From: Afifella aestuarii | Lineage (GTDB): Bacteria > Pseudomonadota > Alphaproteobacteria > Rhizobiales > Afifellaceae | Reading direction: 5' to 3' | DNA: 64,000 nt | Assembly (NCBI RefSeq): GCF_004023665.1 | Contig: NZ_SAUF01000002.1 | Span: 1,116,001 to 1,180,000 of the forward strand | Shown here: positions 16,222 through 25,417 of the stretch, in pieces | How the letters are laid out: every line of letters starts with the position of its first letter | How positions within the stretch are numbered: position 1 is the stretch's first letter | The notes under the pieces: model-generated | Databases searched by the model: none | What the model was told of the DNA's origin: nothing | The model's input: the letters and a program-made list of their open reading frames with translations, nothing else | Made by a program: the position numbers and the translations under genes

Positions 16222-17435
16222 TGTCTGGCTTGGCTCAAATGGTGCTGGAGGCGGTCGAACAGGCGCGCGACGTCCTCCTCGTTGTTGTAGAAATGCGCGG
16301 CGGCGCGCAGATGCCCGTCTTTCGCGGCAACGCGGATGCCATCCTCGGCAAGCTCCGCCTCTATCCGTTCGGCTGAAACGCCGCCAAGATCGAGGCTGAC
16401 GATCCCGGCGCGTTCATTCCAGGGCCGGGGCGTGCGCACTTCGACGCCGATGCGGTCGGCCCCCTCGATGATGAGGTCGGTGAGCGCGTGCACCCGTTCT
16501 TCGATCGCATGGAGGCCGATGGCGGCGATGAATTCCGCCGAGCGACGCTGAATGGCGAGCCCGAGAAAGTTCGGATTGCCATATTCGAAACGGTGCGCAT
16601 CCGGCGCATAGACGGGATCGGCAACCGTGCGGTCGAGTGTGTCGAAAGAGTATTTTGCTGCAAAGGGGGGCAGGAAACGGTTGAGTGCCCGCGGCGCCAC
16701 ATACATGAGCCCGGCACCGGTGACGCTCATTTGTGCCTTGTGCCCGCCGGCGGCGACGACATCCGCACCGAAATCGTCGAGCCGTCGATCGAGGACGCCG
16801 AGCCCCTGGATCGCATCGACGACGAAGAGGATGTCCTGCGCCCGGCAGAATGCCGACAAGGCGTCGAGGTCGGCGCGCTGGCCTAGACCGTAGGCCACCC
16901 ACGCGACTGAAAGGATGCGGGTGCGTGCATCGACGGCGGCCGTGAGGGCTTCCGTCGTGACCATGCCGGAGGGGTCGGCGGGGACGATGCGCACCTCGAT
17001 GCCGCGATGGGCGAGCGGGCGCCAGGGAAAGGTGTTGTTCTCGTGTTCGGCCTCGGAGATGACGAGATTGTCGCCGTCGCGCCAGTCGAAGCCCTGCGCC
17101 ACGATATTGATCGCTTCGGAGGTGTTTTTGACGAGCGCGACCGTCTCGGGGGCTGCCCCGAAAGTCGCAGCAACCTGGCGACGCGTCGCCTCCACACCGT
17201 CCATGGAAAAGGAATGGCGGCCTGCCTCGGAGGAGGCGATGTCGGCGAACCATTCATACGCAGCCTCTTCGGCCAAGGCCGGCAGCAGCGCTTTGCGAGC
17301 GATATCGAGGTAGGCAATCTTCTCGGTCGCCGGGAAGAGCCCGCGGATTTTCCGCCAGTTCGGCGTGCCGTCGGCAAGAAGAAGGGGCGAGGGGTGCTCG
17401 CCGACGAGGCCGGCTTCGGCTTTCGGATCGTTCAT
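16218..17435 (-). CDS. class V PLP-dependent aminotransferase-like enzyme
   Basis: A 405-residue fold-type I PLP protein of the class V (cysteine desulfurase / isopenicillin-N epimerase / serine-glyoxylate) branch. YLDIARKALLP near residue 42 replaces the usual YLDNAA start motif; EHENNTFPW at 130-138 resembles the EHHSN motif, VVDAIQGLG (D207) holds the pyridine nitrogen, and K233 in GGHKAQMSVTG is the Schiff-base lysine. No conserved desulfurase cysteine loop is seen. The start at 17435 is 8 bases after aapP's stop; a 49-residue extension in frame overlaps aapP and is artefactual. The substrate is probably an amino acid delivered by the Aap transporter. Confidence 0.82.
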   Translation of the reverse strand: MNDPKAEAGLVGEHPSPLLLADGTPNWRKIRGLFPATEKIAYLDIARKALLPALAEEAAYEWFADIASSEAGRHSFSMDGVEATRRQVAATFGAAPETVALVKNTSEAINIVAQGFDWRDGDNLVISEAEHENNTFPWRPLAHRGIEVRIVPADPSGMVTTEALTAAVDARTRILSVAWVAYGLGQRADLDALSAFCRAQDILFVVDAIQGLGVLDRRLDDFGADVVAAGGHKAQMSVTGAGLMYVAPRALNRFLPPFAAKYSFDTLDRTVADPVYAPDAHRFEYGNPNFLGLAIQRRSAEFIAAIGLHAIEERVHALTDLIIEGADRIGVEVRTPRPWNERAGIVSLDLGGVSAERIEAELAEDGIRVAAKDGHLRAAAHFYNNEEDVARLFDRLQHHLSQARQ

Positions 17436-17442
17436 TGAGGTC

Positions 17443-18195
17443 CTAGGTCGCGTGGGATATCTGGCCGAGGAAGCCGCGAGCGCGGTCGGTGGCGGGGGCG
17501 GAGAAAAAGGTCTCTGGCGGGGCAGCTTCGACGATTTCGCCTTGATCCATGAAGACGACGAGATCGGAGACGCGACGGGCAAAACCCATCTCGTGCGTGA
17601 CGACGATCATCGACTGGCCGGATTGGGCGAGCTCCTCCATGACGTCGAGGACCTCGTGCACCATTTCAGGGTCGAGTGCTGATGTCGGCTCGTCGAAGAG
17701 CATCACTTCCGGCTCCAGCATGAGAGCACGGGCGATCGCCACGCGCTGACGCTGGCCGCCGGAAAGCTGGCCGGGATATTTCCATGTCTGCGAGGTCAGC
17801 TGGACGCGCTCAAGCAGCCCCTTGGCTCGCTCCGTCGCTGCATCTTCCGGCTCGCCGCGCGCATAGATCGCGCCGAGCGTGAGATTGTCCATGATGGAGA
17901 GGTGGGGAAAGAGATTGAAGTTCTGGAACACCATGCCGGTGTGCCGGCGCACCTCTGCGAGCCGTTCCGGTGTGCCGTCGAGCGTCGAGCCGCAAACGGT
18001 GAGCGTGCCTTCCTGAAAACTCTCAAGCCCGTTGATGCAGCGGATCAGCGTCGATTTGCCGGAGCCCGACGGTCCGCACAGGACGATGCGCTCGCCACTC
18101 GCGAGCCCAATCGAGACGTCGCGCAGTACGTGGTGCTTGCCGAACCATTTGTTGACCGCCTGCATGGTGACGACCAGGTTTTTTTGAGCCGTCAT
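17443..18195 (-). CDS. aapP: general amino-acid ABC transporter ATP-binding protein
   Basis: A 250-residue ATPase of polar amino-acid importers. Walker [10 protein letters not shown] lies near residue 40, the signature [15 protein letters not shown] near 145, Walker [15 protein letters not shown] near 165 and the H-loop VVTHEM near 200. It starts 2 bases after the aapM stop and follows the standard aapJQMP order. It energises uptake of a broad range of L-amino acids at the inner membrane. Confidence 0.92.
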   Translation of the reverse strand: MTAQKNLVVTMQAVNKWFGKHHVLRDVSIGLASGERIVLCGPSGSGKSTLIRCINGLESFQEGTLTVCGSTLDGTPERLAEVRRHTGMVFQNFNLFPHLSIMDNLTLGAIYARGEPEDAATERAKGLLERVQLTSQTWKYPGQLSGGQRQRVAIARALMLEPEVMLFDEPTSALDPEMVHEVLDVMEELAQSGQSMIVVTHEMGFARRVSDLVVFMDQGEIVEAAPPETFFSAPATDRARGFLGQISHAT

Positions 18196-18197
18196 CG

Positions 18198-19322
18198 TTA
18201 GCGCTCCACCTTGCGGCCTCGCCGGGCGTTGGCCTGTTCCAGGGACCGGCCGTAAAGCGACATGCCGGAGCAGATGAGGAAGTAGAGCAGGAAGACGAAG
18301 AGATAGCCTTCGAGCCCGTAGCGCACCCAGTTCGGATCTTGCAGGGCGGCCTTGGTTGCGCCGAGCACGTCGAAGAGGCCGAGGATGGAGAAGAAGGTCG
18401 TGTTCTTGAAGGCGCGGATGATGTCGTTGAAGAGTGCCGGAATGGAGATCGCGAGCGCCTGCGGCAGCACGATCTTGCGCATGCGCTGAGAGTAGCTGAG
18501 CCCGAGCGCCTTGGCGGCTTCCTCCTGTCCGTCCGGGAGCGCCTGCAGGCCGCCGCGCACCACCTCTGCGGCATAGGCCGCGAAGAAGATGATCATGCCA
18601 ATCTCAGCCCGCACCAGCTTATCGACATTGAGCTGATCGGGCAGAAAAAGCGGCAGGATGAGCGCGGCGAAGAACAGGACGACGAGAAGCGGAATGCCGC
18701 GCACGCATTCGATGGTGGCGACCGACAGGAAGCGGATCGCGGGCAGCTGCGAGCGGCGTCCGAGTGCGAGCAGGATGGCAAGCGGCAGTCCACCGGCGAC
18801 GGTGCCGCCGAAGATTAGGAAGGTAAGGGGAAGCCCGCCCCAGAGATCCGTTCCGACATGCGGCATGCCGAAGATGCCGCCCTGCAGGAGCGCGATCGTG
18901 GCTATGAAGACGATGAGCCAGCCGAGAAGGCGCAGCGACACGGCGAAGAGGTTGGTCGCCGTCAAGACGCCCCATACGAGCCAAAGGGCGATGATGACGC
19001 CGCCCCGCCATTGCTCCGCGTACGGGAAGGCGCCGAAGAGCATGACACGGTATTTTTCGGCAATCACCGCCCAGCAGGCCCCGGCCGCATCGCGGCAGGC
19101 GGCGCCCTCCGGCGCATACCAGACGGCGTCCCAGATGGCCCAGCGGAAGAGGCCTGCAAGCGCCCAGACGGTGATCGCGGCAAGCAGGACCGTCACGACG
19201 CTCATCAAGGGCGATGCGAAATAGCGCTTGTGCAGGCGGGCGAGAAAACCCGTGCTGCCCAAGGGCGGCAGACGCGCCGGCGCGCCGCCGATCTTTGCGT
19301 AGGAGGCTGGTGCTTCCGTCAT
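18198..19322 (-). CDS. aapM: general amino-acid ABC transporter permease AapM
   Basis: A 374-residue inner-membrane permease with the large periplasmic insertion typical of AapM ([27 protein letters not shown]... near residues 60-95) and the C-terminal binding-protein-dependent transport domain containing the EAA loop ([23 protein letters not shown]). The ATG at 19322 begins immediately after the aapQ stop; the longer in-frame ORF would overlap aapQ by 44 bases with a non-homologous tail. Confidence 0.9.
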   Translation of the reverse strand: MTEAPASYAKIGGAPARLPPLGSTGFLARLHKRYFASPLMSVVTVLLAAITVWALAGLFRWAIWDAVWYAPEGAACRDAAGACWAVIAEKYRVMLFGAFPYAEQWRGGVIIALWLVWGVLTATNLFAVSLRLLGWLIVFIATIALLQGGIFGMPHVGTDLWGGLPLTFLIFGGTVAGGLPLAILLALGRRSQLPAIRFLSVATIECVRGIPLLVVLFFAALILPLFLPDQLNVDKLVRAEIGMIIFFAAYAAEVVRGGLQALPDGQEEAAKALGLSYSQRMRKIVLPQALAISIPALFNDIIRAFKNTTFFSILGLFDVLGATKAALQDPNWVRYGLEGYLFVFLLYFLICSGMSLYGRSLEQANARRGRKVER

Positions 19323-19323
19323 C

Positions 19324-20508
19324 TCAGCGCTCCGGGATCTGCACGAAGCCGTTGACGAAGTTCGCAACCGCGCCGATCGCCAGCGACAAGGCGAGATAGA
19401 CGGCGGCCATGATGCACAGGACCTCGATGGTGCGGCCGGAATAGGTGAGCATGGTGTTGGAGACGGAGAAGAGATCCGGGTAGCCGACGGCGACGCCGAG
19501 CGAGGAGTTCTTCAAGAGGCTCACATATTGCGCCGCGAGGGGCGGGATGATGACGCGCAGCGCCTGGGGCGCCACCACGCGGCGATAAAGGTCGATGCGG
19601 GTGAGGCCGATGGCGTTGGCCGCCTCGATCTGCCCGGAATCGACGCTGAGAAGGCCGCCGCGGACGATCTCGGCGATGAACGCCGCGATATAGAAGGAGA
19701 GGCCGAAATAGATGGCGAGGAATTCCGGCGACAGCGTTATGCCACCGGCGAAATTGAAGCCCTTCAGTTCCGGGATCGACCAGGCGAGCGGCATTCCGAA
19801 CGCGAGCCAGACGAGGAGCGCCGGCACGAAGATGGTGGCGAGAAGGACCGGCTTTGCGGACTTCCATTTTTGCCCGGTGCGCCGGCGGCGACGGTCGGCG
19901 AGATGCGCCACCCGCCAGGCGAGAGCGCAGCCGGCGAGGAAGGCGGCCGCGACCGCGGTGAATGCCGTCATGTTCTCCGGCGCCGGGATGGTGAGCCCCC
20001 GGTTGGAGGCAAAGACGAAGTCGAAGAAGGACCAGGACAGGCGCGCCGCGGGGAATAACGTAAAGAAGGTGTACCAGAAGACGATCTGGACGAGCTGCGG
20101 CGTGTTGCGGAAGGCGTAGACATAGGCGCGCGCAAGGCTGCTTGCGAGCGCGTTGGGCGAAAGCCGGGCGAAGCCGACGATTGCACCGATGATGCTGGCT
20201 GTGAGGATGCTGACGGCCGACAGCAACACGGTGTTGCCGAGGCCGACGGCGAAGGCCTTCAGATAGGTGTCACCGGAAGTGAAGCTGAAGAAGGCTTCGC
20301 CGAGGGCGAACTGCGTCTCGTCGAAGAGAAAGCCGAGACCAGAGGTCATGCCACGGTCGATCAGCGCCTGGCGCGCGTTGAGCACGAGCCAGATGCCAAG
20401 GGCGGCAAGCGCCGCGAGAAGCAGCGCCTGCCAGGCGATGGCACGAGAGCGCGGCTGGCGCCAGAAAGGCACCGCGCTCTCTCCAGTTGTCGAGGGAATG
20501 TGGGTCAT
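19324..20508 (-). CDS. aapQ: general amino-acid ABC transporter permease AapQ
   Basis: A 394-residue permease. After an N-terminal membrane segment it shows FRNTPQLVQIVFWY near residue 135 and the EAA loop IEAANAIGLTRIDLYRRVVAPQALRVIIPPL near 300, with about eight membrane helices and an inserted hydrophilic region around residues 205-225 (DRRRRRTGQKW). The size and order match AapQ, the partner of AapM. The gap to aapJ is 43 bases and is filled by 12-bp tandem repeats. Confidence 0.92.
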   Translation of the reverse strand: MTHIPSTTGESAVPFWRQPRSRAIAWQALLLAALAALGIWLVLNARQALIDRGMTSGLGFLFDETQFALGEAFFSFTSGDTYLKAFAVGLGNTVLLSAVSILTASIIGAIVGFARLSPNALASSLARAYVYAFRNTPQLVQIVFWYTFFTLFPAARLSWSFFDFVFASNRGLTIPAPENMTAFTAVAAAFLAGCALAWRVAHLADRRRRRTGQKWKSAKPVLLATIFVPALLVWLAFGMPLAWSIPELKGFNFAGGITLSPEFLAIYFGLSFYIAAFIAEIVRGGLLSVDSGQIEAANAIGLTRIDLYRRVVAPQALRVIIPPLAAQYVSLLKNSSLGVAVGYPDLFSVSNTMLTYSGRTIEVLCIMAAVYLALSLAIGAVANFVNGFVQIPER

Positions 20509-20523
20509 GACCTCGGTCGCATC

Positions 20524-20556
20524 GATCTCACAAGCGATCTCACAAGCGATCTCACA
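20524..20556. repeat. 12-bp tandem repeat between aapJ and aapQ
   Basis: The unit GATCTCACAAGC occurs at 20524-20535 and 20536-20547, followed by a partial third copy (GATCTCACA, 20548-20556) that contains the aapJ stop codon at 20552-20554. Copy-number change would move the aapQ start relative to the aapJ stop by 12 bases. Confidence 0.85.
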
Positions 20557-21580
20557 GGGGCGGCGAGTAGATGAGGCCGCCGTCGGTGTAGAGGGCGTTG
20601 AGGCCGCGATCGAGCTTCAAGGGAGAGCCCTCGCCGACGTTGCGGTCAAAGACTTCGCCGTAATTGCCGACCTGCTTGATGACGTTGTAGGCCCAGTCCG
20701 GCTCAAGGCCGAGCCCGTCGCCGCCGGCCTTGTCGACGCCCAGCAGCCTGCGCACGGCCGCGTCGTCGCTGCTTTCCTTCATCTCATCGACGTTTTCGGA
20801 GGTGACGCCACTCTCTTCGGCCTGGAAGAGCGTGAAGACGGTCCACTGTACGATGTCTCGCCATTGCGGATCGTCCTGCCGCACGACCGGTCCCATCGGG
20901 TCCTTGCCGAAGAGCTCGGGCAGGATGACGTAATCGTCCGGATTGGGGGCGACGGCAGCACGCGTTGAGGAGAGGCCGGAGGAGGACTGTACGGCAACGT
21001 CGCAGCGTCCGCCGAAGAAGGCCGTGTTGATCTCCTTCTGATCCTCGATCACCACGAGCTGCAGGGAGATGCCGTACTTCTTCTGGATGTCGGAGACGAC
21101 GCGCTCGGAGGTGGAGCCAGGGCGCACGCACACGCTCGCTCCGTCGAGTTCGGCAACGCTGGTGACGCCGAGCTCCTTCGGCACCATCAGGCCCTGGCCG
21201 TCATAGAAAGTCGGCGAGACGAAATCGAGGCCGAGATCGGTATCACGGCCGCGCGTCCAGGTGGTGTTCGCGACGGTGACGTCGACTTCGCCGGTCTGCA
21301 GGGCGGTGAGACGCGTCTGGTTGTTGGTCTTGAGGAGCTTGACCTTGCTCGCGTCGCCGAGGGTGGCGGCGGCGATGGCGCGGCAGGTGTCGACGTCGAG
21401 GCCCTGCCAGGCGCCCTGGCTGTCGACCGAGGAAAAGCCCGGCCGGCTGCCGTTGACGGCGCAAGTGACGACGCCGTTGGCCTTCACGTCGTCGAGGGTG
21501 CCGGCGATGGCCGGGGTCTGAAGCCCGGCGGCGGAGATGGCGCCGACGAGAAGCCCGCCGGCAAATAGGTGCTTCATCAT
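20552..21580 (-). CDS. aapJ: general amino-acid ABC transporter substrate-binding protein
   Basis: A 342-residue periplasmic solute-binding protein. It opens with a signal peptide (MMKHLFAGGLLVGAISAAGLQTPAIAG, cleavage near residue 26), then TLDDVKANGVVTCAVNGSRPGFS, RAIAAATLGDASKVK, and GEVDVTVANTTWTRGRDTDLGL, which match AapJ along its length. The first ATG (21580) overlaps the GntR gene's TGA (ATGA), so regulator and transporter are translationally coupled. A much longer in-frame ORF to 22009 is a shadow of the GntR gene. Confidence 0.93.
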   Translation of the reverse strand: MMKHLFAGGLLVGAISAAGLQTPAIAGTLDDVKANGVVTCAVNGSRPGFSSVDSQGAWQGLDVDTCRAIAAATLGDASKVKLLKTNNQTRLTALQTGEVDVTVANTTWTRGRDTDLGLDFVSPTFYDGQGLMVPKELGVTSVAELDGASVCVRPGSTSERVVSDIQKKYGISLQLVVIEDQKEINTAFFGGRCDVAVQSSSGLSSTRAAVAPNPDDYVILPELFGKDPMGPVVRQDDPQWRDIVQWTVFTLFQAEESGVTSENVDEMKESSDDAAVRRLLGVDKAGGDGLGLEPDWAYNVIKQVGNYGEVFDRNVGEGSPLKLDRGLNALYTDGGLIYSPPL

Positions 21581-22275
21581 ATGTTCTCTGTGCCTCTTGT
21601 CTTGTCTTTGGTTGTGTCTGTTCCGGGTGCCCGATCGAGCTCCAGGCGGATCTCGAGGCCACGCTTCAGATGTCTGCGCATCAGTTCGGCGGCTTCCTCG
21701 GGCTGACGGTTCACGATCGCTTCGAAGATCGTGATGTGCTCGACCAGGATTTCCTGGACGAGAGCGTGTGCGAAGTACCGCGGCAGGTGGAATGCCAGGC
21801 GGAATCGCATGCGCATCAGGCGCACCATCTCGGCAAGAGGGGCGCTGGCGGAAGACTGGATGAGCGCGTCGTGGAAGTCGGTGCCGACGTCGTCGATCTC
21901 GCGCGAGGTGAAGGCGGAGGGATCGCGCGCCATGATGCGCATCTTTTCTCCGCATGCGGTCAAAGCGAGGCTCGGCCCGCGCTCGGCCGCCCGGCGTGTG
22001 GCGAGACATTCGAGCGCCTCGCGCAGTTCGTAGATGTCGCTGATATCGGCCGCCGACAGTTTGCGGATGAAGGTTCCGCGCGCCGGCTTCACCTCCACGA
22101 CGCCTTCCTGCTCGAGCTGGCGCAACGCGTCACGCACCGGCATACGGCCGATCCCGAGCTGCTGGGCGAGCTTGCGCTCCGACAAAGGGTGATCCGCCTC
22201 GAAGCTGCCCCCGAAGATCAAATCGACGAGGCGGCTATAGGCGCGGTCACGCTCGAACTCGAAGGAAACTGCCAT
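21577..22275 (-). CDS. GntR-family (FCD subfamily) transcriptional regulator
   Basis: A 232-residue regulator with an N-terminal GntR winged helix (residues 1-75; LAQQLGIGRMPVRDALRQLEQEGVVEV) and a C-terminal all-helical FCD ligand domain with its metal-binding pattern (D-x3-H in DDVGTDFHDALI, later histidines near EHITIFEAI and MRRHLKRGLE). It is the first gene of the aap operon. A perfect palindrome sits 18 bases before its ATG, so it is probably autoregulated and senses a substrate or product of this pathway. The ATG at 22275 is chosen because the upstream in-frame extension crosses the operator. Confidence 0.92.
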   Translation of the reverse strand: MAVSFEFERDRAYSRLVDLIFGGSFEADHPLSERKLAQQLGIGRMPVRDALRQLEQEGVVEVKPARGTFIRKLSAADISDIYELREALECLATRRAAERGPSLALTACGEKMRIMARDPSAFTSREIDDVGTDFHDALIQSSASAPLAEMVRLMRMRFRLAFHLPRYFAHALVQEILVEHITIFEAIVNRQPEEAAELMRRHLKRGLEIRLELDRAPGTDTTKDKTRGTENI

Positions 22276-22292
22276 GAGCTTCAGACTGGCTG

Positions 22293-22306
22293 ACTGGTAT
22301 ACCAGT
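22293..22306. promoter_or_regulatory. GntR (FCD/FadR-type) operator palindrome
   Basis: ACTGGTATACCAGT is a perfect 14-bp palindrome, and its core TGGTATACCA is the classic shape recognised by FadR/FCD-type GntR proteins. It lies between the GntR-aap operon and ilvD, 18 bases from the GntR start codon. An imperfect direct half-site (GACTGG) precedes it at 22284-22289. Confidence 0.75.
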
Positions 22307-22635
22307 TTCAAGCCTAAAAATTCGGCGCGGCGCAATTCTGGCCTGAATGCGTGCGAGCTTGTGGAATTCGCTGCGCGGCGAGGTGCACGAAGATGACGGG
22401 CAGGGTTGCCTGTTCATGCGGATGCGGCACGAGCGACCGGGCGGGGCCGCAATCCTCTAAGCTGCCCCGAGTTTATCCTTTTGTGCTCAGGGCGTTGCCG
22501 AGCCGGGCGGGGACGCTTATTAGCTGGACCGGTCCGCCTTTCGCGGATCCGTGCCGTGGCGCGACGGGCCGATCGGCCTTGCCCAATGTTGTCGTGCCAC
22601 CGGCCTCACAAGGCCAGAAGGAATACCAAAAACCA
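22307..22635 (+). other. ilvD leader / intergenic region
   Basis: About 330 bases upstream of ilvD. An in-frame extension of ilvD runs through it, but homology to IlvD starts only at 22636. It should contain the ilvD promoter; no convincing -35/-10 pair, leader peptide with repeated Ile/Leu/Val codons, or attenuator was recognised. Confidence 0.45.
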
Positions 22636-24471
22636 ATGCCCTCTTATCGCTCACGCACAACCACCCATGGAAGAAACATGGCCGGCGCGCGCGGCCTCTG
22701 GCGCGCCACCGGCATGAAGGACAACGATTTCGGCAAGCCGATTATTGCCGTCGTGAATTCCTTCACGCAGTTCGTACCGGGCCATGTGCACCTCAAAGAT
22801 CTCGGCCAGCTCGTGGCCCGCGAGATCGAGGCGGCGGGGGGCGTTGCCAAGGAATTCAACACCATCGCCGTCGATGATGGCATCGCCATGGGCCATGACG
22901 GCATGCTCTATTCGCTGCCGTCGCGCGAGCTCATTGCCGATGCCGTGGAATATATGGTCAATGCGCATTGCGCCGATGCGATGGTGTGCATCTCCAATTG
23001 CGACAAGATCACCCCCGGCATGCTGATGGCGTCGATGCGCCTCAACATCCCGACCGTCTTCGTCTCCGGCGGCCCGATGGAAGCCGGCAAGGTGGTGCTC
23101 GACGGCAAGTCACAATCGCTCGATCTGATCGATGCGATGGTGGCGGCGGCCGACGACCGCGTCAGCGAAGAGGACGTGCAGGTCATCGAGCGCTCCGCCT
23201 GCCCGACCTGCGGGTCGTGCTCGGGTATGTTCACGGCGAATTCCATGAACTGCCTGACGGAAGCCCTTGGCCTGTCGCTGCCTGGCAACGGCACGACGCT
23301 TGCGACCCATGCAGATCGCCGCCGGCTCTTCGTCGAGGCGGGGCATCTGATCGTCGACCTCGCGCAGCGCTGCTACGAGCAGGACGACGAGAGCGTCCTG
23401 CCGCGCAACATTGCCACCAAGGCGTCGTTCGAGAACGCCATGGCGCTCGACATCGCCATGGGCGGTTCCACCAACACAGTCCTGCACATCCTGGCGGCCG
23501 CCCAGGAAGGCGAGGTCGACTTCACCATGGACGACATCGACCGCCTGTCGCGGCATGTCCCGGTCCTGTGCAAGGTGGCGCCCGCCAAGAACGACGTGCA
23601 TGTCGAAGACGTCCACCGCGCTGGCGGCATCATGGCGATCCTGAGCGAGCTTGACCGGGCGGGGCTGATCAACCGCGACGTGGCGACTGTTCATGCGGAG
23701 ACGCTCGGCGATGCGATCGAACGCTGGGACGTGCGGCGTGCAGCCTCCGAGACAGTCACGGAATTCTACCGTGCCGCGCCCGGCGGCGTGCCGAGCCAGG
23801 AAGCCTTCAGTCAGGACAATCGCTGGAAGGAGCTCGACCTCGATCGCGAGGCGGGCGTCATCCGCGATGCCGAGCATCCCTTTTCAAAGGATGGCGGCCT
23901 TGCCGTTCTGAAGGGCAACATCGCGCTCAACGGCTGCATCGTGAAGACGGCTGGTGTCGACGAATCGATCCTGAAGTTCTCGGGCCCGGCGCGGGTCTTC
24001 GAAAGCCAGGACGAGAGCGTGCATGCGATTCTGTCGAACAAGGTTGCCGCCGGCGATGTCGTGGTGATCCGCTACGAGGGACCGCGCGGCGGGCCTGGCA
24101 TGCAGGAGATGCTCTATCCGACGAGCTATCTGAAGTCGAAAGGCCTCGGCAAAGCCTGCGCGCTCGTTACCGACGGGCGTTTCTCCGGCGGCACCTCAGG
24201 CCTGTCGATCGGCCATGCCTCGCCGGAAGCGGCCGAGGGCGGCGCGATCGGCCTCGTGCGCGATGGCGACATCATCGAGATCGACATTCCGAACCGCACC
24301 ATCAATCTGATGGTGGACGATGCGGAGCTCGCAAGCCGGCGCGCCGAGCAGGACAAGGCGGGCTGGAAGCCGGCAAAGCCGCGCAAGCGCCAGGTGACGA
24401 CGGCGCTCAAGGCCTATGCAGCGTTGACGACGAGTGCCGACAAGGGCGCCGTGCGGCGCATTCCCGAATGA
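22636..24471 (+). CDS. ilvD: dihydroxy-acid dehydratase
   Basis: A 611-residue iron-sulphur enzyme that dehydrates dihydroxy-isovalerate and dihydroxy-methylvalerate in valine/isoleucine synthesis. The N-terminus [20 protein letters not shown] aligns with E. coli IlvD from its first residue, which fixes the start at 22636 rather than far upstream. Cluster and metal motifs are visible: [41 protein letters not shown], and the C-terminal [17 protein letters not shown]. The length (616 in E. coli) is normal. It is monocistronic here and ends in a strong hairpin. Confidence 0.97.
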   Translation: MPSYRSRTTTHGRNMAGARGLWRATGMKDNDFGKPIIAVVNSFTQFVPGHVHLKDLGQLVAREIEAAGGVAKEFNTIAVDDGIAMGHDGMLYSLPSRELIADAVEYMVNAHCADAMVCISNCDKITPGMLMASMRLNIPTVFVSGGPMEAGKVVLDGKSQSLDLIDAMVAAADDRVSEEDVQVIERSACPTCGSCSGMFTANSMNCLTEALGLSLPGNGTTLATHADRRRLFVEAGHLIVDLAQRCYEQDDESVLPRNIATKASFENAMALDIAMGGSTNTVLHILAAAQEGEVDFTMDDIDRLSRHVPVLCKVAPAKNDVHVEDVHRAGGIMAILSELDRAGLINRDVATVHAETLGDAIERWDVRRAASETVTEFYRAAPGGVPSQEAFSQDNRWKELDLDREAGVIRDAEHPFSKDGGLAVLKGNIALNGCIVKTAGVDESILKFSGPARVFESQDESVHAILSNKVAAGDVVVIRYEGPRGGPGMQEMLYPTSYLKSKGLGKACALVTDGRFSGGTSGLSIGHASPEAAEGGAIGLVRDGDIIEIDIPNRTINLMVDDAELASRRAEQDKAGWKPAKPRKRQVTTALKAYAALTTSADKGAVRRIPE

Positions 24472-24477
24472 TCTGAG

Positions 24478-24530
24478 AAATTTCCGGCGGCTTTTGCGTC
24501 TCCTGTGAGGCGCGAAAGTCGCCGGAATTT
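24478..24530. terminator. long hairpin terminator between ilvD and sitD
   Basis: An almost continuous inverted repeat of about 24 bp per arm: AAATTTCCGGCGGC... at 24478 onward pairs, with a few G-U pairs and one bulge, with ...GTCGCCGGAATTT ending at 24530; the loop is about CTGT. The A/T-rich outer arms give a U tract in both directions, so it can end both convergent transcripts. Confidence 0.75.
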
Positions 24531-24547
24531 ATTGCGCTCGGCAGAGC

Positions 24548-25417
24548 TCAGCCAAGTTTCTCCGGCTTGATCGTGGCTCTCGACGCTTCGTCGCGCGACC
24601 GGCCGGACAGGGTCGTCGCCAGAAAAACCACGACGAAACAGGCGGCGAGCAGGAGAACGATCGTCGGCGCCGGCGCGCTGTCGATGAAGAAGCTCGCATA
24701 GACGCCGAGAAACGCGCAGGCGACTGACAGGGACACAGCCACCAGCATCATCGGCCCGAAGCGGCGCGTGACGAGGAAGGCTATGGCGCCCGGCGCGATC
24801 AAAAGCGCGATCGTCAGAATGATGCCTGTTGCCTTGAGCGCGCCGACGATCGTCAAGGAGAGGATGGCGAGAAGCCCGTAATGCATGAGCCCGACGGGGA
24901 GCCCGATGGCGCGGGCATGCTGCGGATCGAAGGCGTGCAGGAGAAGGTCGCGCCATTTGGCGGCGATGATGGCGACGGTGAGGAGAGCGATCGCCGCGCT
25001 CTGCCACAGATCGAAGGGCAGTACGCCCAAAATGTTGCCGAACAGAATATGGTCGAGATGCACCTCGCTCTGGATCTTGGTGTAGAGGACGAGGCCGAAG
25101 CCGAACATGCCGGAAAACACGATGCCCATGATCGTGTCCTGCTTGATGCGGGAATTCTGGCTGAGATAGCCGGTGGCGATGGCGCAGGTCATGCCGGCGG
25201 CGAAGGCGCCGACGACGAGCGGCATACCGGCGAGATAGGCGAGCACGACCCCCGGAAAGATGGCATGCGAGATGGCGTCCCCCATCAGCGACCAGCCCTT
25301 GAGCACCAGAAAACACGACAACAGCGCTGAGGGAACGGCGACGAGGACCGCAATCAGCATCGCCTCGCGCATGAAGGGCAGGGCGAAGGGCAGAAGGGCG
25401 AAATCGAGCGCGTTCAT
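24548..25417 (-). CDS. sitD: manganese/iron ABC transporter permease SitD
   Basis: A 289-residue ABC-3 family permease with about eight membrane helices. Family segments include LKGWSLMGDAISHAIFPGVVLAYLAG near residue 35 and GIILTIALLIAPGAIAFLVT near 190. It overlaps sitC by four bases (ATGA) and is the last gene of sitABCD. Together with SitC it forms the membrane channel for Mn2+ (and probably Fe2+). Confidence 0.93.
   Translation of the reverse strand: MNALDFALLPFALPFMREAMLIAVLVAVPSALLSCFLVLKGWSLMGDAISHAIFPGVVLAYLAGMPLVVGAFAAGMTCAIATGYLSQNSRIKQDTIMGIVFSGMFGFGLVLYTKIQSEVHLDHILFGNILGVLPFDLWQSAAIALLTVAIIAAKWRDLLLHAFDPQHARAIGLPVGLMHYGLLAILSLTIVGALKATGIILTIALLIAPGAIAFLVTRRFGPMMLVAVSLSVACAFLGVYASFFIDSAPAPTIVLLLAACFVVVFLATTLSGRSRDEASRATIKPEKLG

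Noticed and set aside
20552-22009. 485-codon frame as a GntR-AapJ fusion
   Set aside because: The N-terminal 143 codons are a shadow of the GntR gene; AapJ starts with its signal peptide at 21580.
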